Source: Lepidodermella squamata (lineage: Eukaryota; Gastrotricha). Taken from it: a DNA stretch of 64,000 nucleotides. The notes under the pieces are model-generated. The model was not told where the DNA came from and ran no database searches. It was given only the letters and a program-made list of their open reading frames with translations. This document shows, piece by piece, positions 45,501 through 57,211 of this stretch. Location: positions 558,001 to 622,000 of the forward strand of contig JBLDXI010000023.1 in the NCBI GenBank assembly GCA_047495785.1. Direction: 5' to 3'. The stretch's first letter is position 1. Every line of letters begins with the position of its first letter. A program made the translations under genes and the position numbers.

Positions 45501-48500
45501 TGGCTTTGGACAAAGGCCGGTTGGACATGGCGAAACTTCTGATTAGCCACGGGGCTGACATTGATTTCAGAACAACTTACCGAACAACTGCGCTGCTCAG
45601 AGCTGTACCAATATCGTTGGAAAACGTTAAATTTCTTGTCGCGAATGGAGCTACGAAGGATAAAGATCATTTATTACTTGAGTCTTGTAAAATCCAATTT
45701 CCAATATTCGATACCCAACAAATCCCTCATGCACTGCCGTTTGTCAAATTCGCTGTGGAAGAGGCTAATAATTCCATGAATGGCGTCGATTCATCCGGGA
45801 AAACGCCGTTGATAATTGCAGCAGAGCAGCTAAAAGCGCCCGATCGCTTGCAAGTTATCGAATACTTGTGGTCCAAAGGAGCTGATCCTAACGTTCCATT
45901 GAATGACTGGTCGACGATGGGCTACAGCCTACTGCATCTAGCTGTGGACAAGAGGGATTTTGATTTCGTAAAGTTTGCCGTGGAGAAGATGAACTTGAGC
46001 TTGGAAGCTCGTGAATCTAACGGATTCACGCCGTTGTTGTTGGCTGCGTACAAAAAGCATGGCGAAATTGCAAATTATTTGCTGCAGCGTGGCGCGGACA
46101 AAACTGCGGTTGACCTGCTTGGCAACAACGCGTTTTTGCACGCTTGCCGGGGACAATCCTCGCCATTCACACTAGCTAAACGTTTAATCGATCAATACGG
46201 ACTTGATGTCAACTCACAGGTAATTTTGCCACAGCTCACGGTGATAATGAGAGATGATGGTGAGAAGGCCCAGGGTAATCTGTTGCACGCAGATTAGTCA
46301 AGCATAACATGTGGTATGGGGTTCAAGCAGAATCGATTCCTGTAGAAGCTTCTAGAATTACAAGCTTCGGCTTATCTTTGAATCGACTTAGTTATTTTAC
46401 TGACCGCTCATCACTAAGTATCAGATTTTTGCATAGTGCTTCTCCAACTTGGGTCCTTTATCCTTACAAGCTTCCTCCAGAATTACAAGCTTCGGCTATC
46501 TTTATTCAGATCGATATATATCACAGACCGCTTATCACTATGAATCAGACTTTCTCTTTTATACTTGCTTCCATTTGCGAAAATAGTGAAAATTTACTTT
46601 GTGTGAACAAGAGTTAATAATTATGAATCATCGCTGCATGTTTTGCAAAGTGATGATTCATAATTAGTGCAAAAGGATCACACCAGGTAGTTCACATTTG
46701 ATCACTCCAAAAGAATAATAATAATAATAATAATGGTTTTATTTAGTCCTCCTCTCGATTAAGCATCTATACCGTAAAAACGGTTTTGAGGAGGGCGAAG
46801 GCAGGCGAAAGATGGAAATCACCCACCCCCACAGTTGAAGATTCTACTTTTTCCAAAAAATTCATAATCATTCATTGAGTCAACAATGTTGCGCCATTCA
46901 ATTTTATCAAAAGAAAGTAATTCAGTCAATTGCAGATCAGGAATAATTTTAATTTCAAATTTATTTTCTTTTTCGCCGGATTTTTTGTTTTTAGCTGGCT
47001 TTTTGCCTTTCTGATTTTTGGGTTGTCTTTTCTTCCGGCGAACTTCCTTAACAATGCCAACCTTGTGTAGACTTCTGTTTATGCCGTTTATCCACCTAGT
47101 TCGAGGTCTGCCTCTCGGTGCGAACCACCCGAACGGAGGTGTCCACGTATAAATCAAGTTCAGAAGGCCGTACTCATCGTAATCACGAGATCTAATGATG
47201 TGTCCTAGATATCTTAAACGCTGTTTTTCAATGATGCGGCTGACTTCGATCAGACCTCCGCACAATGCCAATCTAATGTCAATGTTAGGAATATAATCCA
47301 TCAGGTGTATACCTAAAATCGCTCGTAGCCAACGATATTCTAAAACATTCAACCTATTTTCCTGGCTTAAAGAAATATTCCAGGATTCGCAGGCGTAAAT
47401 GATGGTAGGTACGATGACGCAAGTGAGTACTTTCAATTTGGTTTGTAATGACACATGATTCCTACTGCACATGAATTTATTCATCGCACCAAATACGCTG
47501 CCAGCCTTTGAAATTCTATAATTTAATTCTTCGTCAATGCGACCGTCGCTGGTTATAATGCTACCTAAGTATTTGAATTTGGAGACCTTTTCCAGTTTCG
47601 ATCCGCGCAGCTCTAGTTCATAATTTCTTACTGCAGCATCGTCCCTGGAAATGATCATGTATTGAGTTTTTGCCACGTTAATTTTCAATCCTAATTCTTC
47701 GCATGCCATGTCAAAAATTTCTAGAAGGCGCTTAATTTCGTCATGGTTCATGCCTAGGAGAGTTCCATCATCGGCGAAAGCTAATAAATTTAGATAATCA
47801 CCGTTGTTCATAGGGAAACCAAATTTTGTGTCGTATAATTTTTCGCAAATTTTGTTAAAAGTAGCAATGAAAAGCAGAGGGGACAGCGGGCAGCCTTGCC
47901 TTAGACCCCTAGTTACATAGAAAAAATCGGAGACCTCAGAATCCACTTTTACCGCAACTTTATTTACTTTATATAGACTCTTAATCGCGTCAATAAGGCT
48001 AGTTTCAACACCCATGTTTTCCAAGGCTGTCCAAACCTTTTCCCTATCGACCAGATCATAGGCTTTTTCGAGGTCAATGAAGACAAGATGAAGTTCTTTG
48101 CGAAAGAAAATAATTTTTTCAATTATTTGTCTAAGAACAAAAATACAATCACGGGTGCCTTTAAGAGGCTGAAATCCGAATTGTAATTTGGAGATTTTCG
48201 ATCCAATCAAAGACCTTAGTTTTCTTTCGAGGATAACAGCATAAAGTTTACCTACAACAGAAAGCAGACTGATGCCTCGATAGTTTTGACACTTGGATTT
48301 TTCACCCTTATTTTTATAAATCGGAGTAATAAGGGCGGTGGACCATTCCTCGGGGACCTTCTTTTCCCGCCAGGCTTGGTTTAAAATTTCACCTAACCAT
48401 TTGATATTTGTTTCTGACAAAGCTTTGATCATCTCAGGTCTAATTTCGTCAATACCCGGGGCCTTCCCGTTTTTCATGTGATCAATAGCTCCCTCAATTT

Positions 48501-51476
48501 CGGCCTGGGTAATTTCGGTGAGATTAGTTAAATCGGGTGGTTCGGGTTCAGGATCGGGGTCATGAGGTTGGTTCTCTAGTCCCTCTAAGAGCTCCATGAA
48601 ATAACTTTTCATCACTTCCAAGATTTCGTCAATACTGTCCGTTAGCGAGCCATCCGATTTTTCGAGTGGGTCTGGTTCACCTTTACTTCTTCCTTCGCCT
48701 CGGATTCGTTTGATTTCATGCCAAAATTTTTTGATGTTATCGTAATCAAAGGGATTTTCCAGAAGTTTATCTAATTCGGCAAATTCGTTCTGGTCTTTCA
48801 AGAGTTTCACTCGCTCTAGAGCATGGTTTTTCTGGTTCCTATTTCGCGTGAATTCCTCTCTTGAAATACGGCCCTTGGTATAATTTTTTAAATTTTCCTT
48901 GCCTTTTTGAATGATTTCATTGGCTAATGGGGACCACCACGGGGGCTTTTCACTGACCGTGCCAACTTTCCTTTCACCGCAGGTTTCCCTAGCGGTGTCA
49001 AGAAGATTAGACTTGGTAGTAGACCAGTTTTCTTCAATAGATTTTGGCTCGTTCGACAAAATTCGAGTGTTAACAGTTAAATTTTCATTGAATTTTCCAG
49101 CGTATTCTTCTTTTCGCAATAAATGGTGCTTGATCGACTTTTTAATAATTTCTTTCTTTCGATTGAAATTTGGGCAGTCGATGACGCCTCTGACCAGCCT
49201 ATGATCTGATTCAAGAATGGGTGTTTCTTCAATGTCGCAGAATGAAAATTTGTCTTTAAAATTCTTATCAATCAGGATATAATCGAGAAATGATCTTTTT
49301 CGTCTGGCCCCGTTGCCCCTCTGCCATGTGTAACCGGTATTTGGAAAGTATGTATTAATAAAGCATAAATTGTTACTGTTCGCAAATTCTATCCACAAAT
49401 CGCCTTTATCGTTGCCAATTTTGTCACCATAAGGTCCTACTGTTTTTGAGCTCTCTGTGCTAAAAATACGTCCATTCAGATCGCCCATTATTATAGTAAA
49501 ACCCTTTTTCGCACTTATCCTAGCGTACTCTTGTTGTAAGACATGGAGAAAAGCGTCTAATGTTTTAGTACAAGTAGTAGCCGGTGCGTACACAGAAATA
49601 ATATTGTAAACTTCGCGATTGACTTTAAGCCTCACAGAAATAATACGTTCATTTAAGGGATTGACATCAATAATAGTGATGTTTTTACAGCGACGAACAT
49701 AAACAGCTGCCCCAGCCTGGGCTCTACCATCATTTACGCCACTATAAAACAGAGTACCGTGCCTTAGATTTAATTTGCCTCGTCCTTTAAAGCAATGTTC
49801 TTGCACAGCGACTGCATCATATTTACAAAATTCGAAATCGGCTTCTTCTTCCTTTTCATTCAAGGTGGCAATGTTAAGGGTACAAATTTTAAATGGGACA
49901 AATGAATTTTCAGTAATTTTTGATTCGCGCAAAATTGTTGATCCCTTACTTTTTCGTCGATTTTTTTGGTCTTTTCCTCTTCGCCTTGCCTTCGCCCTTC
50001 CCAGTCTTCTCATCCGGAAAAAAATTATCAATGTTGTTCAATTCATCAAATTTGTTATTGAGCAGAATCGGTTTCGGGAGTGGGTGATATCGTGACTAGT
50101 AATAGAACGGCATCCTGTGCTGCTGCGGGTGGCCGCCGTAGCCGTAGCCGTTGTTGTTGCGGTTGAAGTTGAAAGTGCCGTGTTGGTTGTTGCGGTAATC
50201 GTTGTTGCTGTTGAAGTTGTTGAAACCGCCGCGATTTCGAGGCGGCCCGCGGTATTGCTGTTGGTAAAACCCGTTGTTGTTGTTGTTATTCACACATTGC
50301 TTCCCGATGTGGCCGTAGCCTTGACAGCGCCAGCATTGTGGTCCCGGCGGGTGAGGTTCAGGCGGGCGTGTCGTCACGGGTGGTTTGTAGTCTTCCAACG
50401 GTTCGTGTCTCGACACGAGTTGATTTGCCTCGGAGCAATATTGCTTGATGTAGGCGCTGCCTTGCATAAGATTAGCGCCGCGAATCTCTAGACCTTCGAT
50501 TCCTTGGTCTTCATAGGCCTTTTTCTCGCACGCTAGTTCTTCTTGGACAGCCTTCATATGTCCAGTTGCGGGGTGCTTCGCCTTCAGGGGTGTTTTCCAA
50601 GACTTCGCTTCAAATAGAACGCGCTCCTTTGATCTTCGAGCATCTTGAACGAATTCGATAATGATCGTACCGTCCGCTTTTCTTTCTTTTATCATCCAGC
50701 TCGTGATTTCTTGCGGGATAAGTTTTCGCACCTCTTCTCGCCAGTTGGTTTCTGGGATGCCAGAGATTTCCAACAGATCCTGGTTAAGGATTTTTTCCAC
50801 CATATGATCCGCCTTTTCTTTTTCTTTCTTGGCTTGCTTCGACTCCAGTGCCGAGATGACGTCGCATTGGATGCCAGAGACCAGTCGTCTCAACTTTTCG
50901 CGTTCCTCCGGGCTGACTTCCAGCTCGTCGATTGCCTTGTTGAGAGCGATGAATTTCTCGGCCGTTCCAGTGCCAGATTGAGCCATCGTTTATAATTATT
51001 TCAATTAAAAAACCTCAGAAAATTTAATATTCAATCGCAGATATTTCAAAAGAAAACAGTCAAAAATAGCGTTAGCTAATTGTCGATATTTGTAGAATTA
51101 CGACAACGAAACGTGCCTGGCTCTGGTTTATCGATTGCGCGGCTTGGGTGATTTCGCGAAATTTCTCGTGTCAAGAGGATACGACATCAATCGAAAACTA
51201 CGCAATGGCGATACTGTTTTGGCTTTGCAAGTAAGTCAGTCCGAAACTTACAACATTGATTTGATGCTTGAAGCTGGGGCGGATATCAATGCGAAAAGCG
51301 ACGATGGGCTGACTCCGTTGGATCTGGCCTTGCTTTACGGCAATGCAAAAGCGGCGAATGCTTTGATGACACTGAAGGCTCTAACGTCCAGGCCATTGCC
51401 GAACTACGTGACTTTGCCCGCTCCGGGCCTATTTTACGATCCAGATCGGCCCCCTTATTACGATGCTTATTATTGA
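42533..51476 (+). CDS. Secreted ankyrin-repeat protein 2
   Basis: Exons are 42533-42607, 43697-44165, 44444-45195, 45260-46219 and 51096-51476, giving 878 residues. The signal peptide is MVKFPRFLACICLVAGSTCS. Ankyrin units match gene 1 exon by exon (DGNTPLLIATKTG, NGFTPLLLAAYKK, DDGLTPLDLALLYGN), with a Tyr-rich tail ending AYY. Intron 4 is 4876 bp because a full-length LINE has inserted in antisense orientation. The last exon downstream still has a good acceptor and an uninterrupted frame, so the gene is probably functional if that intron is spliced. Intron 1 (1089 bp) holds a separate inverted-repeat element. Confidence 0.83.
42630..43217. repeat. 588-bp element with about 24-bp inverted ends in intron 1 of ankyrin gene 2
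   Basis: taccgtatttctcgaaaata (42630-) recurs inverted at 43193-43217. Inside, the words aaatataccgcacctcgaaa and tacaaccctaxaaaa appear twice in direct orientation. It is non-coding and probably a composite MITE. Confidence 0.55.
46819..50031 (-). CDS. LINE ORF2: endonuclease and reverse transcriptase
   Basis: The product is 1070 residues. A basic N-terminus is followed by an apurinic-type EEP endonuclease (about 47-280: TLNIATLN, QEH, MGDLNGRI, SDHRLV). Reverse transcriptase follows (about 505-790: NGKAPGIDEI, NYRGISLL, GFQPLKGTRD, LRQGCPLSPLL, AFADDGTLLG). A C-terminal region carries LGHIIRSRD and GRPRTRWINGI, then a Lys-rich tail. All catalytic motifs are present without a stop, so it may be active. 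It nicks the target and copies its RNA at the site. Confidence 0.9.
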   Translation of the reverse strand: MIIFFRMRRLGRAKARRRGKDQKNRRKSKGSTILRESKITENSFVPFKICTLNIATLNEKEEEADFEFCKYDAVAVQEHCFKGRGKLNLRHGTLFYSGVNDGRAQAGAAVYVRRCKNITIIDVNPLNERIISVRLKVNREVYNIISVYAPATTCTKTLDAFLHVLQQEYARISAKKGFTIIMGDLNGRIFSTESSKTVGPYGDKIGNDKGDLWIEFANSNNLCFINTYFPNTGYTWQRGNGARRKRSFLDYILIDKNFKDKFSFCDIEETPILESDHRLVRGVIDCPNFNRKKEIIKKSIKHHLLRKEEYAGKFNENLTVNTRILSNEPKSIEENWSTTKSNLLDTARETCGERKVGTVSEKPPWWSPLANEIIQKGKENLKNYTKGRISREEFTRNRNQKNHALERVKLLKDQNEFAELDKLLENPFDYDNIKKFWHEIKRIRGEGRSKGEPDPLEKSDGSLTDSIDEILEVMKSYFMELLEGLENQPHDPDPEPEPPDLTNLTEITQAEIEGAIDHMKNGKAPGIDEIRPEMIKALSETNIKWLGEILNQAWREKKVPEEWSTALITPIYKNKGEKSKCQNYRGISLLSVVGKLYAVILERKLRSLIGSKISKLQFGFQPLKGTRDCIFVLRQIIEKIIFFRKELHLVFIDLEKAYDLVDREKVWTALENMGVETSLIDAIKSLYKVNKVAVKVDSEVSDFFYVTRGLRQGCPLSPLLFIATFNKICEKLYDTKFGFPMNNGDYLNLLAFADDGTLLGMNHDEIKRLLEIFDMACEELGLKINVAKTQYMIISRDDAAVRNYELELRGSKLEKVSKFKYLGSIITSDGRIDEELNYRISKAGSVFGAMNKFMCSRNHVSLQTKLKVLTCVIVPTIIYACESWNISLSQENRLNVLEYRWLRAILGIHLMDYIPNIDIRLALCGGLIEVSRIIEKQRLRYLGHIIRSRDYDEYGLLNLIYTWTPPFGWFAPRGRPRTRWINGINRSLHKVGIVKEVRRKKRQPKNQKGKKPAKNKKSGEKENKFEIKIIPDLQLTELLSFDKIEWRNIVDSMNDYEFFGKSRIFNCGGG
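50096..50986 (-). CDS. LINE ORF1: CCHC nucleic-acid-binding protein
   Basis: The product is 296 residues. The N-terminal half is Lys/Glu-rich and probably helical or coiled. A CCHC knuckle (CWRCQGYGHIGKQC) is near residue 218, and a tail of Asn, Gly, Tyr and Arg low complexity follows. It starts 60 nt inside the 5' end of the element and stops 64 nt before ORF2. It probably coats the LINE RNA. Confidence 0.85.
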   Translation of the reverse strand: MAQSGTGTAEKFIALNKAIDELEVSPEEREKLRRLVSGIQCDVISALESKQAKKEKEKADHMVEKILNQDLLEISGIPETNWREEVRKLIPQEITSWMIKERKADGTIIIEFVQDARRSKERVLFEAKSWKTPLKAKHPATGHMKAVQEELACEKKAYEDQGIEGLEIRGANLMQGSAYIKQYCSEANQLVSRHEPLEDYKPPVTTRPPEPHPPGPQCWRCQGYGHIGKQCVNNNNNNGFYQQQYRGPPRNRGGFNNFNSNNDYRNNQHGTFNFNRNNNGYGYGGHPQQHRMPFYY

Positions 51477-52199
51477 CAAATGTGTTCCTCTTTACTGGAC
51501 TTGTCGTAATTTGAACATTTCTGATAGCTTTTATCAGTGTTTCTCAGGATTAATCACTTGATTTAATAATTGAATTATCTTTGAAGATAGAGGAAGAATG
51601 AACTTCAGTCTCGAATGATTTCCCAGAAGTGAATGGACTTACTTTTAATTATCATATATGAGCGTCCAGTAAGTTTCAAAAAGACGACCCCAACGATGAC
51701 GAAATTCCAACTGGAAACGAATTTTCATTATCCACAGCTTGGTTCCACTTCCGGTTGAATTTGGTTTCGCAAAAAGGTAGGCCAATCAAAGCTGTGATTT
51801 AAATGCAAATTAGGTGATTGAATACTTGAAAAACTCACTGTGCCGAAATGTAACGAATGATTGAGGCTGATAAATCAGTTTGAAGTTCTATGAAGAAGAC
51901 ACTATAATTTCGAATTTCCTTTTTGATATTGCTCTTCCTGAAGCCATGTAGACACGAATTGAGATTCAGTTGCTCGAAATTCCTCAGCTGCGCAATCAAA
52001 ATTAGTCTTAACAGAGTCTGTAAATAGTAAATAGAGGATGTTAACTATTGGTTTAACGACGTAGCCCTTAGTCGTGTAAAAACATCGTGTGTGATGAACG
52101 TCGCGTTTAACACATCATAGTGCCAGCGTAGGCGCAATCTTCTTTATTGCCATATCCATGCAGAGCGATGCTATACATGTGCTTTAATTAAAACTTGGA

Positions 52200-55100
52200 A
52201 TGGCGAAATTACTGGACTGGCTGGCTTTCTTCTGTTTAGTTGCTGGATCAGCATGCTCGGATCACATTAACAACGTATGACATTACCATTTCGTAACAGT
52301 GGCAAGTAAAAGTGACGTCGAACCACATTTATAAAAGCGACGTTTTGGTATATTTTGGTCATCGGATGGGCCGTGAAAATTATCAAAGCATGATATGTGT
52401 GTTTCTTGCTCAACAAGTGAACACAACAGAAAGCGCACTCGAACAATGAGTTTCCCTTCCCATTCTTGTCTCCGTTTCAGCCAAGTGTCGCTTACAAAAC
52501 AATGAAAAAGCTTGTTCGTCACGAAATTTCTCGAAATATTTGTCAGGCACATCAGCTCACTGCAATTTAGTTGTGACCATTTCACTCGGTAATTTTTCAA
52601 CATTCGTTCGACGAAATCCGAAATCCGGATTATCTAGTAGATATTAGACCACCCGCGCTTGGGACTTGGAAACTCTTTCACTTTTATTTATATCTGTATC
52701 TATACAACAGGCGTTTGTTCACGCCGTCGGAGGCGGATCAAATCAAATATCGACTGTTCGCAGATTGCTCTCAAGAGGGATAGTTGATATCAACGCTAGA
52801 GCGCAAGCGATTTACTTGGAACGTCCAATCTACATTACAGCCCTTATCACAGCCGTGGGATCGAATGCTAGCTACGAAATGGTGTCACTCCTGCTAGAAA
52901 ACGGAGCAAATGTCGATGATGTCGATGAACAAAGCTCTTGGAATTTTACTGCTCTTCTATGGGCGGCTTACTGGAACCGCCTGGATGTAACGAAACTGCT
53001 TGTTGAGAAATTCAATGCAGACGTGGGTGTTCGAGATGCATACGGCAATACAGCTCTCATGAAGATGTTAATTGACGGTTACAGTATCATTAGGCCCGAA
53101 TGTAATTTGAATCTTATGCGGTACCTGTTGCCTCTTTTGCCTCCTGCCCTTGTCAACGCCATGAATGCGGACAATAAAACGGCACTACATTTTGCCAGTG
53201 GAATTTTCTCGACAGGCAAGAAAACTTAAACATTAATTATACTCGCTACTAGTTTTAAAACAGATTCGCTTTCATTCGTCAAGTTGCTGGTAGAAACCAA
53301 TGGCAGTCGACTGGACATCAATGCTCGCGACAAGGATGGTAACACGCCGCTGCTAATCGCGACAAAAGCCGGCCAATCGACTGCCTTGCTTCGTTACCTA
53401 ATCGAAAAAGGCGCCGATACCAACGCAACAAACAATCTGAATGAAAACATGCTCCTGGCTGCCTGCCAGATCCGCCGACCATTCTCAAACTCAGACCCGC
53501 TTCTATTTATCGATCTCGCTATGGAACAGACTGGCGTTGACATCAATTCTCAAAGCGTAAACGGGACGCGGTGTTTCGATTACCTTGTCACGTTTTCGGA
53601 AACAGATGACCGGGTTCTCCTTCCAATTATGACTTACCTATTAAGGAAAGGCTATGGCATCAACAGCCAGTCAGGTAATTCAGGCCTAACGCCTCTCATG
53701 TCAGCAGTTTCGTCAAGCTTTGCTGATCGTGTAAAATTGATCTTTTTCCTGCTGGAAAATGGCGCTGATGTCAACGCCACAACTTACGACGGCAGAACAG
53801 TTATTGATGTAGCGGGTGAGAAGACATGGGCACTTGACTGGGTGCCATATTTTCGTAGACGGGGCGCGATTTCTGGGCGAGAGATTCACAGGGCAACGTC
53901 GATGCCTCGCCGAACAAATGGTCCTATCATGCAGCGGAATTACACGCCAACTATTGACGTTACGCTGCCGGCGAAAAACGAATCAAAGCAAGAGCAATTA
54001 GATTCCGTAAGTGAGATTGGACTATATTCCCATTATTCCAAGCAGATAATTCCGGAAAGGAGTCGTCTGCCCAGCTTTTAAAGCATTCGGACAACAGAAA
54101 CCTAGAATCTGATGATCCTCGAACTAGGGGGTATTTTTGGGCTCAAATCCAAATTCTTTATTACCAAAGGGTGCCCCTGTTGTCTTTTTGGTGTTTTCCA
54201 CCTTTGCCTGCCGAACAGGGGGTTACGATACCCCTCATTACTCCCCGTGCTTCGCGCCCTGCTGATGATTCCGACAAACATTATAGTTTTAACTTTCCTT
54301 AGGAATTTCTCAATTACGTCAAAGCTGGCAACTTGAGTGCTGTGAAGCGAATGATCGACCAGAAACTAGCAACTGGAGATGCTTTTCGTTTGGAAGGAGT
54401 TTATTACTACGTCATCATCCCCGCTGTAATTGAAGCTGTCAACGCCCAAAATGCTTCAATCGACATTTTGAAGTTGCTGCTCGATAATAACGGCGATCCA
54501 GACGCCGTAAAACCAGGTACAGGTCTCACAGCATTGATGATAACGTTAGACAAAGGCCGATTGGACATGGCGAAGCTTCTTATCAGCTATGGAGCTACTG
54601 TTGATCTAGAAACTCGGCGAGAAACTGCATTGCTGAGAGTTGCATCAAGATCATTGGAACATGTCAAATTTCTCATCGCGAATGGAGCTGTCAAACATAA
54701 AGATCAGTTATTACATGAGGCTTGTAAAATCGAATTTCCAATATCCTACGGTCAACAAATCCCTAATGCATTGCCGTTTGTCATATTTGCTGTGGAAGAG
54801 GCTAATAATTCCCTGGATAGCGTCGATTTATCCGGGAGAACGCCGATAGAAAATGCAGTAGTAATTCTGAAATCGCCCGATCGCATGCAAGTTATCGAGT
54901 ATTTAATGTCGAAAGGAGCCAAATGGAATGCTAAAACAAATAAATACTCCTGTTCCGACTGCACCATACTACACCTAGCCGTTCAAGAGGGGAATTTGGA
55001 TCTCGTGAAGTTTGCCGTGGAGGAGATGAACATGAGCTTGGAAGCTCGTGAATCTATCGGCTTCACGCCGCTGTTGTTGGCCGCGTACAGAAAGCGCGAT

Positions 55101-56081
55101 GAAATCGCAAATTATTTGCTGCAGCGCGGCGCGGACAAAACTGCGGTTGACATATATGGCAGCAACGCGTTTCTGCTGGCTTGCAACTACCGATCCTCGC
55201 CGTTCAAACTAGCGTGGCTTTTGCTCACTGAATACGGATTCGATGTGAACTCACAGGTAATTTTCTCTCAGCGAAATCAAATAACAAAAGCTGCAGCCAT
55301 ATGCAGATTAGTTAAGAAAATTAGCAAAACAAAATTCAATCAAGGGCGATACCTGAAGGAGGTTCCATAAAATAGGTAATTTTTGCTGTCCAGTGCCCAG
55401 TGCCGTATTTTCCATTAGGCATCTGCCTTATTGGGCATAATGCATTGTCATTGTCCAATGTCCACTCCGGGCAGAAAATGACTTTTTGAGGGATTCATAA
55501 TCTGCTCATCGCGGTCTACAATAAATCGAAATTGTGATGTGAATATTGCGAAATTTTCAGAGTTCTCATTTTACGGACGTGGCGACATTGTCCCGGGGCA
55601 AGGATAGCGTTTTTCAGAAATAAATAATCATTATCAAAAAATCCAGAATACCAAACTTGTTTTAACGCTTGCTAATAGACGATATTTGTAGAATTATAAC
55701 AACGATACATGTCTGGCTCTTGTTTATCAATTGCGCGGCTTGGGCGACTTTGCAACGTTTCTCGTGTCAAGAGGATACGACATCAATCGAAAGCTACGCA
55801 ATGGCGATACTGTTCTAGCTTTGCAAGTGAGTCAGTCCGAAACTTACAACATTGATTTGATGCTTGAAGCTGGGGCTGATATCAATGCGAAAAGCGACGA
55901 TGGGCTAACTCCGCTGGATCTGGCCTTGCTTTACGGAAATAGCATCGCGGCGAAAGCTTTGATAGCACTGAAGGCAGTAACGTCCAGGCCATTGCCGAAC
56001 TACGTGACTTTGCCGGCTCCCGGCCCACTATCCACGACAAAGCGGCCTCTGACCAATAATTACGATTTATATTATCCATAA
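52200..56081 (+). CDS. Secreted ankyrin-repeat protein 3
   Basis: Exons are 52200-52274, 52711-53215, 53264-54006, 54303-55256 and 55692-56081, giving 888 residues. The signal peptide is MAKLLDWLAFFCLVAGSACS. Ankyrin units and the Arg/Pro-rich linker at the end of exon 3 match genes 1 and 2, with 12 extra residues in exon 2 (around RAQAIYLERPIYI). Intron 2 is only 48 bp and starts with GC (CAG|GCAAGA), where the paralogs have GTAAGA, so it is a GC-AG intron. The tail ends in YDLYYP. It is the most diverged complete member by eye. Confidence 0.85.
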
Positions 56082-56402
56082 AGTTGTTCCTTCTGAGTTG
56101 AATTATGCTAACTATGACAAATTTCCGATAGCCTGTTCTATTTCAGGATGATTTAATGGTGAATAAATCGGCTTAGGTTCGCTTCGATGTGGCGCAGTGT
56201 TTGAAATTAAAGGTTTTGCCACGAAAGCTCTCTTGCTCAATTTTTGTCTTATTAGGCTCAGTTTCTTTGTAAAGTAGGGTATGCTTAATCGTTAGGAAGA
56301 GCACACATGCCGTAATAGCCTAGGCTACTTTTCGAGATAAGACTATGCATCAGCGGATTCCAATTTACCTATTAGGCTTCTAAACGAGGGCGGGAGGCTT
56401 AT

Positions 56403-56432
56403 ATTTTGGTAACTACGGTAAATTCAACACAT
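56403..56432. repeat. Relic of the 58770 MITE
   Basis: gaggcttatattttggtaac followed by tacggta matches the right half of the palindromic element at 58770-58869. Confidence 0.45.
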
Positions 56433-56519
56433 CCGATGGAAAGACTGTGTCAGGTGATTTTTGTCATCGAGACAGGTTCATTTTGCACCTTGCTATGAAA
56501 TCCGGCTCAAACGAGACTG

Positions 56520-56633
56520 CAGTATGCGACTTTCATGGGGATGGGGATGTTTAGGGGTCACCAGCCATTTTGGCGAATAGAGCAAACAAAATTGTCCATC
56601 CCTGGCAGCTCCAGGATCCAAGATCGCGACCTG
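56520..56633. mobile_element. Degenerate hAT-like MITE
   Basis: It starts CAGTATGCGACTTTCA and ends TCGCGACCTG, and aligns with parts of 36589-36836, including the ends and ccatccc...agatcgc. It is shorter and has no visible target duplication. Confidence 0.5.
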
Positions 56634-57211
56634 ATTATTAAGGCCCTGCCTTCCAAATCGGTATACGGTAATTATATTTGTTTCCGAATTTCGCTTCGAA
56701 TGTATCCTTTGCTTTCGCTTATTTGTTCGTTTATTCACGTTTGTTCACGTTTATTTGCTTTCGTTATGATTCGGGAATTTCGAGTGCAATTTTTTGTGAA
56801 ATTGAAAAGAAATTATGCTGATCCTCTGGCGCCTCTTCAGTCGACCCGTAAACAATCGAAACTTAGAACGACTGATGTCCCTTGAACGCGCACTGATAAA
56901 ATTACCGAAGTTTGGGGACTCTCTCCAAGGTTTGTTTGTAAATAGATCGATCTATTTTTAACCGCTGAAAAGTCGCCGGGAAATTCTTCATTTTCCACCA
57001 AAGAATCAACAACGGATAAAAGCGCGCAGCACATAGCGTGTTCCGGTACAATATTTGCTTCTCGAACCTGCTTTACAATAGAGTGCAATTAATGGAATAA
57101 AACCCCGCCTAATTAATTGAACGGATGACGCGATTGCAGTTATGGCAGCGTTAGTATTACTGATTTATGACTAAACGTACAACCGAGAAATTCGGTTACC
57201 TATTTTCTTCA

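Larger units (their letters stand above)
46716..51046 (-). mobile_element. Full-length LINE retrotransposon, both ORFs intact
   Basis: This 4331-bp element lies on the minus strand with ORF1 (50986-50096) and ORF2 (50031-46819). The 3' end is a (TTA)n microsatellite tail (46716-46733) rather than poly(A). It is flanked by CAAAAGAA on both sides (46708-46715 and 51047-51054), the likely target duplication. The outer flanks align with the last intron of ankyrin gene 1, which confirms the insertion point. ORF2 sequence (YLGSIITSDG, RLRYLGHIIR, GRPRTRW) is of RTE-like type, but the ORF1 is longer than usual for RTE. Confidence 0.88.
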
